Assembly: GCA_963665925.1 (NCBI GenBank)
Contig: OY762511.1
Location: 2,170,001-2,234,000 of the forward strand
DNA length: 64,000 bases
DNA from: G963665925 sp963665925
GTDB taxonomy: Bacteria > Bacillota > Clostridia > Peptostreptococcales > Acidaminobacteraceae
Direction: 5' to 3'
The number at the start of each line of letters is the position of its first letter. Position 1 is the stretch's first letter. Of the stretch, positions 8,100 through 17,400 are shown piece by piece. The position numbers and the translations under genes are program-made. The notes under the pieces were generated by a model. The model saw only the letters and a list, made by a program, of their open reading frames with translations. It had not been told where the DNA came from and did no database searches.

Positions 8100-11000
8100 A
8101 TGATGAAAATGAAAGTACGCTCATTCATTGTGTCAGTGTTGATTTTGACACTGGTAGTAGCGGGTATACCGATGTCGGCGCCAGCATATGCTGAGCTTGT
8201 GGGAAGCTTTGACGCTGACTCTGTATATGATGTTTCAGTGGGGTATTCCCCTGAAATAAATGGATATCTTCTAGCGGCACTTGAAACCGATTCAAACGGT
8301 TATATGAATGTCGTAGCACAGTTTTTGGATTATTCCGGTGCGACTTCAGGTTCTGCAATTACGATTGCGACGGATGTTGTCGGAGATGAATCCATTGACA
8401 TGGCTTATGACAGTGCTGCTGATCAGTTTATGATCGTGTGGACAGAAGACCCGTATGTCATGGGCGCCATTATTGATTCTGGTGGAAATATTGTAAGAAG
8501 TGCAGGCGCTGTGAGCGACGGCAATAATTATCCACTGGAGCCGCAGGTGGAGTACGATGGCATGAGCGAAATGTTCAATGTGCTATGGAAAGCGGATAAC
8601 ACCTTCCAGTCCTACATGTACGAAGGTGTAGAGGTTTCGGTGGACTATCTGTCAACAGAGTCGTATTTCATTAGTATGCTGGGAGGTATTTTTGGTTTAG
8701 CATACAATCAGGCCTATGGTTACATTGATGTGGCGTATGAGAATGATGGAACGACAATTCAACATGCGACAATCGCATCTGGCGGGGCCATAACATATGA
8801 TGAAATGTCCATTTCACAAAATGCGACACCAGCGTATTTCCCTGCAATTGGATTCAGTTCAATGAATGAGAATTTCTATACAGTATGGCAGGACTACAAT
8901 GCGTCACCTACTGAGATAGTCGGTCAAGTGGGAACTAACAAGACTTCTGAAACAGTCCTTTATACATCAGATGCAACAGAAGGACTGGGTGATCTGCAAA
9001 TTCTTTCGTTAGGAGATATCGATGCGACTCAGTTTGTTTACTGGGAAAGTACAGTGCTTTCTGATACAGACATCTACGGTATGTTTGTAGATTACAATGG
9101 TGCTGTCATTGGTTCAGAATTCCAGGCAACCTCGGGAAGCAACACCTACAAATCTCCGACAGCTGCATACAACCCAGCTGATCAGGTCATTTTGCTAGCC
9201 TACATCTCATCACTGAGTGAAGTTACAGGTTCTACCGTTGAGCTTGTTCTATTCGATGAAAGCATGGCTGCAGGCGATGCCGGTGAGTTAAATTTCGCCT
9301 CAACAGACTTCGGTGCGGAAGAAGGTCAGGATATCACTGTAGAAATAGTCAGAACCGGTGGTGATTACGGTGAAGTGACAGTAGATATTGACACATATAT
9401 GTATACCGCTGATGAAACAGATTACACGCCTGTATCTGAGACAGTCGTCTTTGCAGATGGGGAGACAACAAAGACGGTTACAATTGCAACAATAGAAGAT
9501 ACAGAGGTTGAATACGACGAATATGATGAGGACGAGTATTTCACAGTTCAACTGAGCAATGTGTCCGGGGCAACACTTGGCGAGATAAGTAGTGCTTATG
9601 CGACAATTTATGACAATGATACGACGTTCTATTTGGAAACAGAAACATGCACCATTACAGAGGGGGGCGATGTATACGTAAGTATCATCCGTGATGGACT
9701 TCTAGACTATGAAGAGTCTGTTGTAGTGACCATCACGACGGGGACAGCAATAGATGCCGATCTGGACTTGACGTCCTATACGAAAACAGTCAGCTTCCTC
9801 TTTGACGAAGACATTAAATCCATTACAATTCCAACCGTTGACGATACGGATGCTGAAAGTGATGAAACCTTTGATGTGACGATTACGACCATTCCATCAG
9901 GAACAACACTTTCCTCTCCTGAGACCTTGACGTTTACAATTGTCGATAACGATTCAACGAGTGCAGGAACACTGAACCTATGCAGCACCGCATACAGTGT
10001 TGATGAAAATGATGCAACGGGAATGGCGCCAATTACGATTTTAAGAACAGGCGGAACATATGGCGATGTCAGTGTGGAACTTACAGTAACTGAAATGACG
10101 GCAACAACGGATGATATTGATTTTTCACCACTAACACAAACCGTTTATTTTGCGGATGGATCAGCCAGTGAAACGGTATATATTCCAATCGTTGATGACA
10201 GTCTGGTTGAGGGCACTGAAACTTTAGGGCTTTCACTAGATAATGTAACGAGTGGCGCCTCAATTGGCACAAATTATATGGGTGAACTCACGATTTATGA
10301 TGATGACACTGAATCAGCAGGTGAGTTCAACTTCGCACTTACCGACTATACAGCTGATGAAGGCACCAGTGCGGCAATTGCCGTTACAAGGAGCGGCGGA
10401 TCCTATGGTGAAGTCAGTGTGGATGTTTCGGTAGTTCAGGCGACTGGCGTGTCCGGACTGGCAGATTCCAGTGACTATACCTTTACTGCAACGGAGACGG
10501 TGACCTTCGCTGATGGTGAAACGACGCCGCAAACAATAAGCATACCGATTACCAAGGATTCCATCTTGGAAGGCGATGAGTATTTTGCAGTTGAGCTTTC
10601 CAATCCGACAAACAATGCGACACTGGGAAGTAATTTCTCGGTTAATGTCCTGATTGTAGATACAGATACTGAGTTCAATTTCTATCAGACAAGCCTATCT
10701 GTCACTGAAGGCAATACAGTAAGTGCAGAAATCAGACGTTCCGGAAAACTTGACTCAGCTATGGATGTGGATGTCACCCTGACCCCAGTATCTACAGATT
10801 CGAGCGATTACGATTTGAGTGCATTGACGCAGACCATCAGCTTCCTGAGTGGAGAGGATACAGGATATGCGGTTGTTCCAACACTTGATGATTCAACGGT
10901 TGAAAGTGATGAGACCTTTACACTGACCATCACAAATGTGCCGACAGATGCAATCATCGGCACAGACGACAGCATGCTGGTAACTATTCAGGACAATGAT

Positions 11001-14000
11001 ACGGAATCAGCAGGGGCGTTCAACTTTGCACTTACAAGCCATACGGTTGATGAAGGTGGAAGCTTTGAAGCGGAGATCACAAGAACGGGTGGTTCCTATG
11101 GTCAGGTTACTGTGGATGTAACCGTAGTGCCCGATTCAGCAAGCACCAGCGACTATACCGTATCTTCAAGCACGCAGACACTGACATTTGCTAATGGCGA
11201 CAGCGCATCACAGTATGTCTATATTGAAGCCGTGGATGATACAGCTGTTGAGTACGAAGAGTACTTTACAATTACATTGAGTTCACCAACGGGTGACGCG
11301 GTTCTTGGCCAGTATGATACGATGTATGTCGCTATTTCAGATGATGACACTTCGTTTGAATTTGGATCTTCAACGCTGTCCTACGGCGAAGAGAATACGG
11401 CTTATGTGAATCTTGTAAGATCAGGTGATGTGAGTACTGTACAGACCGTTGATGTCACATTGACACCAGGAACTGCAGGTTCAAGTGACTATACGTTTAC
11501 ACCACTGACAACAACACTGACATTCCCAGTGAATTCAGACGTTCAGACAATAGAGGTTCCATTTGTCGATGATGAGGATGTTGAAGGCAACGAAACCTTC
11601 ACACTGGCAATCACTTCAGTGCCGACTGGAACAACAAAAGGCACAAAAGACAGCGTGGTCGTTACAATCGTCGACAATGATGTAGAGGGACCGGGCGAAA
11701 TCAACTTTGATCAGTCATCTTTAGGCATTGTGGAAGGGGATGACGTTTACGTAGATATTTACAGAACTGGCGGTGCGTCAGGGACTGTATCTGTAGATAT
11801 AACCCTAACACCATCTTCGGCTGATTCAAGCGACTATGATTTCGAGCCTGTAACACAGACGGTAACCTTCGAGGATGGCGTGACATACAAGATGGTCACA
11901 GTAGCAACTGTAGATGACTCGAAATATGAATATCCTGAATATTTTATGATGAGTCTTTCAAACCCTGCAGGTGGTGCGTCAGTGGGTGCGTCAGATACGG
12001 TAAGTGTGACTATCACCGATAATGATGAATACGTAGCACCAGTAATCAACTGGTCTGCAAGCGCATATTCTGTTGTTGAAGGTCAGGAGCTTACACTTAG
12101 TGTAGACTATACCCTTGCTGAGGGCAGCGAAATGGATTCAAGCGTATACTATCTTGTTGAGTTTGAAGTGACGCCAAACACGGCAACGGCAGATGATTTC
12201 AGTATTCAAACAGGTCAGGACATATGGTATGAAGAATACTCGGATGTCTATATGACAGAACTGAGTGCGGAGAAGGACAGTCTTGATATTGTCGTTTCAA
12301 CGGTGGATGACAGCCTGATTGAAGGGTCGCATAGCTTCACAGTTACGCTGGTGGATAACTCGGAGGTTGATTTAGGCACAATACCAACTGCAACCATTAC
12401 CATTGTTGATAATGATAAGAGTTCAAGCAGCAGTAGCAGTGATAAGAAAACAAGTTCGTCAACGACGACAAATACAGATACAACAACAAGCACAACAACT
12501 ACAACAACAACTACTACAACGACAACACCAACTGCAGATGATGCAACGGGCGCTGTTGATACAGCGGCAAGTGATGAAGAGGTTTCAACTGCGAATACAG
12601 TCAAGGACCTCACGACTGCAGTGACTACGAAAATCACTTCAGAAGAGACCACAACTGAAGAAGCGGATGAAGCCCTAAAGGAAATCGAAGATAATCTCGA
12701 CAATATTCAAAACGATGAAGTGCTCTCAGAGGCCCTTGACAGTTACATTGGGACTATTGAAACCCTTGGTGACGCGGCAACGCAGGAAACCAAAACGGTT
12801 TGGGCAACTGCAAAAATCATCGAAATGAATGCGACGGTATCCAAGGCGCTTCAAAAAATCGAAGACAGTGAGACGCTCATTGCGACGACAACAAAAATGG
12901 TTGAGTCACTGAAGACCATTGAAGCAGAAGGCAAAGTCGCCAAGACAGCAGATATGAAAAAGGCTGTTGAAGTCCTTGCAAAAGGTGCCATGAACAAACT
13001 GGGTACTGTAAAGACGGCCACAGTCACTCAAGAGGTAGATGGTGTGACGGAAGTCTCCTTTGCCGACGCAGACCTGGAGACGAAAATTGCCAAGTCAGTT
13101 GAAAACATCAATAAGGTCAAAGAGACATTCAATGACTACTATGGTGGAGAGAACATTCGTGGTTTCGGTGTTGAAGTTACTCTCGAAACTGAAAAAACTG
13201 CGGATGTTGTAAAGGTCAAAGTGGACCAAAAGACACTCGAGTCTCTTGAAAAAGCAGGTGTCGATACAGTCGGTATCAAAGTAGGCGGTGCAAAACTCCT
13301 GCTGGACAAAGACCTGTATCTGGCCGGTGGCGATGCCGCAGGTGAAACGCCGGAAGCAGGTTCTGACACAGGAAGCCCAGAGGGTGAAAATCAGCCGGAA
13401 GCAGGTACAAGGGCACGAGAACTGTCAATCGATATGAAATTTGACAGTAGAACCAATGGTGCGGGTACTGCAACTGCCAACTTCAGAAAAGGTTACATGG
13501 CAGATGTCAATGTATCTGTAGATGGTGAGAAGAAGGACGTTCTTGAAAAACCGGCAAGACTGAGCTTTGACCTTGATGAGTTCGAATTCTTTAACGATAC
13601 AGCAGGACCATCGAGCCTGTCTGTATACAGATTGAATGAGGAAACGGGTGAATGGAAGCCGGTTGGGGGTGTATACGATCCTGTTACGAACAGCATTTCA
13701 ACAAGACGTATTTCCTTTAGTCAGTACACGGTCATGCAGTCGAACAAGTCATTTAACGACGTGGAAGACTCATGGGCCAAGAGTGAAATCAATGAACTCC
13801 TGAACAAGGGGATTATTGATGAGGAAGTTGCCTTCAATCCTGAAGAGTCTATTACCAGAGAAGAGTTCACGACTTGGGTTACAAGAGCCTATGGCCTGAC
13901 AAACGAAGATGCTGAAGCGCCGTTCTCAGACATTGCGCAGGACAGCGCGCATTATGTGGAGGTTGCATCTGCATTCAATGCGGGAATCGTATCTGGAAGC

Positions 14001-14279
14001 TCAGGTTCATTCAATCCTGACAAGGCGGTAACCAAGGAAGAAATGTCGGCAATTCTGGCAAATGCAATGACGAGTTATGACCAGAAAGTGCTGAGTGAAG
14101 GCATTGACAGTCAGCTGGCACAGGTAGGTGACGGAGACCTGATTTCCGACTGGGCTGGCGACGATGTGGCACTGCTCATGGAACTGGGTGTTCTTGAACT
14201 TGAGGAAGGCAATTTGAATCCGAAAGAGACCATGACCAAGGAGCAGGCTGCAGCAATTCTTAAAAAGATTTACGGTTAA
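8100..14279 (+). CDS. Giant Calx-beta repeat surface protein with SLH anchor (paralog 1)
   Basis: This 2059-aa secreted protein begins with a signal peptide (residues 1 to about 31, ending SAPAYA). Residues of about 32-393 carry repeated segments with the look of a beta-propeller (FMIVWTEDPYVMGAII type). Nine Calx-beta domains follow (about 394-1439), each opening like FNFALTDYTADEG and closing with DND, DDD or DTD, the calcium-binding signature. A Ser/Thr-rich linker, including a run of 12 threonines, spans about 1440-1480. Next come a helical region, a beta domain (FFNDTAGPSSLSVYRLNE), and three SLH repeats from about 1883 to the end. SLH repeats bind pyruvylated wall polymer, so it is probably an S-layer-associated adhesin or structural protein. 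Start follows AAGGGGG. Its C-terminal part closely matches the next gene. Confidence 0.9.
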   Translation: MMKMKVRSFIVSVLILTLVVAGIPMSAPAYAELVGSFDADSVYDVSVGYSPEINGYLLAALETDSNGYMNVVAQFLDYSGATSGSAITIATDVVGDESIDMAYDSAADQFMIVWTEDPYVMGAIIDSGGNIVRSAGAVSDGNNYPLEPQVEYDGMSEMFNVLWKADNTFQSYMYEGVEVSVDYLSTESYFISMLGGIFGLAYNQAYGYIDVAYENDGTTIQHATIASGGAITYDEMSISQNATPAYFPAIGFSSMNENFYTVWQDYNASPTEIVGQVGTNKTSETVLYTSDATEGLGDLQILSLGDIDATQFVYWESTVLSDTDIYGMFVDYNGAVIGSEFQATSGSNTYKSPTAAYNPADQVILLAYISSLSEVTGSTVELVLFDESMAAGDAGELNFASTDFGAEEGQDITVEIVRTGGDYGEVTVDIDTYMYTADETDYTPVSETVVFADGETTKTVTIATIEDTEVEYDEYDEDEYFTVQLSNVSGATLGEISSAYATIYDNDTTFYLETETCTITEGGDVYVSIIRDGLLDYEESVVVTITTGTAIDADLDLTSYTKTVSFLFDEDIKSITIPTVDDTDAESDETFDVTITTIPSGTTLSSPETLTFTIVDNDSTSAGTLNLCSTAYSVDENDATGMAPITILRTGGTYGDVSVELTVTEMTATTDDIDFSPLTQTVYFADGSASETVYIPIVDDSLVEGTETLGLSLDNVTSGASIGTNYMGELTIYDDDTESAGEFNFALTDYTADEGTSAAIAVTRSGGSYGEVSVDVSVVQATGVSGLADSSDYTFTATETVTFADGETTPQTISIPITKDSILEGDEYFAVELSNPTNNATLGSNFSVNVLIVDTDTEFNFYQTSLSVTEGNTVSAEIRRSGKLDSAMDVDVTLTPVSTDSSDYDLSALTQTISFLSGEDTGYAVVPTLDDSTVESDETFTLTITNVPTDAIIGTDDSMLVTIQDNDTESAGAFNFALTSHTVDEGGSFEAEITRTGGSYGQVTVDVTVVPDSASTSDYTVSSSTQTLTFANGDSASQYVYIEAVDDTAVEYEEYFTITLSSPTGDAVLGQYDTMYVAISDDDTSFEFGSSTLSYGEENTAYVNLVRSGDVSTVQTVDVTLTPGTAGSSDYTFTPLTTTLTFPVNSDVQTIEVPFVDDEDVEGNETFTLAITSVPTGTTKGTKDSVVVTIVDNDVEGPGEINFDQSSLGIVEGDDVYVDIYRTGGASGTVSVDITLTPSSADSSDYDFEPVTQTVTFEDGVTYKMVTVATVDDSKYEYPEYFMMSLSNPAGGASVGASDTVSVTITDNDEYVAPVINWSASAYSVVEGQELTLSVDYTLAEGSEMDSSVYYLVEFEVTPNTATADDFSIQTGQDIWYEEYSDVYMTELSAEKDSLDIVVSTVDDSLIEGSHSFTVTLVDNSEVDLGTIPTATITIVDNDKSSSSSSSDKKTSSSTTTNTDTTTSTTTTTTTTTTTTPTADDATGAVDTAASDEEVSTANTVKDLTTAVTTKITSEETTTEEADEALKEIEDNLDNIQNDEVLSEALDSYIGTIETLGDAATQETKTVWATAKIIEMNATVSKALQKIEDSETLIATTTKMVESLKTIEAEGKVAKTADMKKAVEVLAKGAMNKLGTVKTATVTQEVDGVTEVSFADADLETKIAKSVENINKVKETFNDYYGGENIRGFGVEVTLETEKTADVVKVKVDQKTLESLEKAGVDTVGIKVGGAKLLLDKDLYLAGGDAAGETPEAGSDTGSPEGENQPEAGTRARELSIDMKFDSRTNGAGTATANFRKGYMADVNVSVDGEKKDVLEKPARLSFDLDEFEFFNDTAGPSSLSVYRLNEETGEWKPVGGVYDPVTNSISTRRISFSQYTVMQSNKSFNDVEDSWAKSEINELLNKGIIDEEVAFNPEESITREEFTTWVTRAYGLTNEDAEAPFSDIAQDSAHYVEVASAFNAGIVSGSSGSFNPDKAVTKEEMSAILANAMTSYDQKVLSEGIDSQLAQVGDGDLISDWAGDDVALLMELGVLELEEGNLNPKETMTKEQAAAILKKIYG

Positions 14280-14297
14280 TCAAGCGACATCTAATCT

Positions 14298-14345
14298 AAA
14301 TCCCTTAGGTCGACTGTTCAACAGTTGACCTAAGGGATTTTTGAT
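14298..14345 (+). terminator. Strong Rho-independent terminator between the two surface-protein genes
   Basis: AAATCCCTTAGGTCGACTGT pairs almost perfectly with ACAGTTGACCTAAGGGATTT and ends in a T run. The two giant genes therefore have separate transcripts, or the second depends on its own promoter in 14346-14440. Confidence 0.93.
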
Positions 14346-14457
14346 TTCGTAAATAAACCTTAATGTTAATACGGTGAAAACCGTGGAATAAATAGAATAT
14401 GTTCCGTTGGGTAGGGGTGGATATGGAAATTACTTCTTTGAAAGGGGGCAACACGTA

Positions 14458-17400
14458 ATGAAGAGGCGATTCAATCGTTTGCTTGCAACAGTACTGATGT
14501 TACTTTTGACGTTTTCTGGTATTCCAACCGCAGGATTTGCACAATCATATGTACCAAGTGTCAATCCGGTGTACATACCAGTAGAAGGGGAAACTGAAAA
14601 TGGAACTCTGGATATCTATCTGCATCAAGGAGATGCTTGGAATCTGATCGGACAAATCGGGTATTCGAAATGGTTCAGAGAGGGAAACTTGTCTCTTGAG
14701 AACATGAATCCTACAGGTGCACCGATTGAAGTGAAAATTGTTAAAAATGCAGTTGGGCTTGCACATATGGATGCGGTACTCGTAGATGGGACTGCGCCCA
14801 TAGAAGTGGAAAATGGGGATTCCAAGCTCAAAGACAAGGTTTCGGCGGTAGATAATGATGTTGTGGAGATCGATGAGGACGGTCTTCTTTTCTTATTTGA
14901 AACAGACGCTGCGCCATTGGAGCTGATGATTAGTGCGCGTATAGAACCGGAGAATATTGGAGAAATACCATTTGCATTTCCAGAAACAAACGAAAATGGA
15001 ACAATAGATATGGGTTCAAATTTCTATACGTATACTTGGAATGATAATTGTAATGTTGGAACTATGGATGGAACTTTGGATGAAACAGTTGGCATTGAAC
15101 CTCTATTTGAGGATTATACCATTCCGGGTTCTGGTCATCCGGCTGGATTTACATACGGATGGGTGATGAACGATGAGGACTATCTGTATGCTACAGTGGA
15201 TTTCTCACCTGACAACACTGTGGATGGTGACAAAGACTATACTGCCATGCACATACGTACTGAAAATGGCATAAAGGTTTTTAAAGTATCAGAAGAGAAC
15301 ACAGAGTGGGGTCAGCCCTTCTTCACCTATACAGATAATGTGAATTACGAGCACAAGGTTTACGAGTTCAAGATTCCAAAAACGGAACTGGACCTGGATG
15401 AAAATGGTGCGCTGAACTTGGCCTTTACAGCTTACGGTACGGCTGCACCGGATTATCTTTATGATATGGACATTGCCTTCTCGCCAGTAACCAATCAATA
15501 TATGCTTGCATATGTTATGACGGACAGTGAAGCGATAATGCACTTATATATGCAGCTGTTAGATTATAGCGGTGCGCCCATAGGTGAACCTGTCGTTCTA
15601 TCTGATGTAACCTATGGATCGACTGCTCTATCTATGGCATATAATGCTTTGCAGGATGAGTTCATGATTGTCTGTACAAACATTGTCAGTGATTACAGAA
15701 ACATTTCTGCAATGATACTGGATTCAAGTGGCGGCGTGGTAAAGAGTGAGTTTGTGCTGCATGAAGAGCTGGTGAATCAGTATGATCCAGTCATTGATTA
15801 CAATAAGGACCACGACAGTTATTATGTTTTATGGAAGACCTCCACAAGTGATGATTACTCTTGGGATCTTAGCGGAGTAGAGGTTACTTCAGAGTGGACT
15901 TCGGATGTCTTTACCATTGATACGAATGGCTATTATTACGATACAGCCTATAATCCAGTGAATGAGAACTTGGAAGTTGTATACAATTACAACCAAAGTC
16001 CTTATCAGCAGCTTGCATATGCAGAAGTTGCATCTGGAGGCGCCATACTGGTTCAGGATGAACTTCTGAATGTCGCAACAGATTATCAGACGATGGAGAA
16101 CGTCGTTTTTGATCCGGCACAAAGCACCTTTGTCACAGCCTGGGTCGATGAAACCTCTGGAAGCTCTATCCTTATACAATACGATACGACAACGGCTTCA
16201 GCGATTACAGTCTATGAAACGAGTCTTCCCAATAATAATATTGGAGATGTGAGCATCGTGCCGCGCGGAGACACAGGCGAATTTCTACTTGTATGGTCGA
16301 ATGATTACAACCGGGAAGTATATGATGTTTACGGAGCATATATAGATTCCACAGGCAATGTGGCAATCAGCGCTTACGATATATATGATGATGTAGATTA
16401 CAAGTACAATCCATGTGTAGCCTATAACAGCAACAACGACACCTTCCTGGTTGCATATGAATCACGTATCAGTGCCAGTGATCCATCCACTATCGCCACT
16501 CAGCTTATCGGCGACCCATCATACGGTACAATCGGTTTTCAATCTTCAACAATCTCTGTTGCAGAAGGAGAGAGCCTGACACTGACACTTGACCGTCTTG
16601 ATGGCATTGATGGAGAAACGATTATTGCATATGAGACGGTCACGGGGACGGCTATTTCGACAGACTTTACCGTGGCATCGGGTACGCTCACCTATAAGGA
16701 CGGCGACAAAACAAACCAGATTGTCGTTCAAACTACAGCGGACAATGTGGAAGAGGGCGATGAGACATTCACTGTTGAGCTGAGTCTAACGAGCGGTGAT
16801 GTCACACTTGGAACATCTGTAATCACAGTGACAATAGCTGATGATGATATTGCGGGCACACTGGATTTTGACCAGTTTGCATATGAAACCCAAGAAGGTA
16901 CGAGCGTTGATTTGACAATAGTCCGTTCGGGTGGTTCAGATGGCGATATTACGGTTGATGTAGCAACTGCGACAGGAACAGCGAGTTCTTCGGATTTCAC
17001 TGAAAAATCGGGAACACTCACTATAGCACATGGTGTATCGACTAAGACAGTTACAATTGATACAAGTGCGGATATATTACCTGAGCAGGATGAAAATTTC
17101 ACAGTCACACTCAGTAATCCAACAGGTGGCGCAAGTTTAGGCAGTGTGACCACCTCAACGGTCACCATACGCGATGATGATGCAGCAGGAACACTTCAGC
17201 TGGCGTCACCAGGGCCATCTGTTACAGAAGGAGAAGACGCCGTCTTCACAGTTTACAGATCAGATGGCACAGCTGGTGAAATTACCGTAGATTATACAAG
17301 CAGCACGGGAACAGCAACATCTGGAGCTGACTTTACTGCTGCATCCGGTACGCTTACTTTCCCTGCGGGTGTAACAGAGAAGACGATCACTGTTTCAACA

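Noticed and set aside
12248..12703. 151-codon minus-strand frame with long Val runs
   Set aside because: It is the antisense of the Thr-rich linker of the first surface protein (ACA repeats read as valine-rich).
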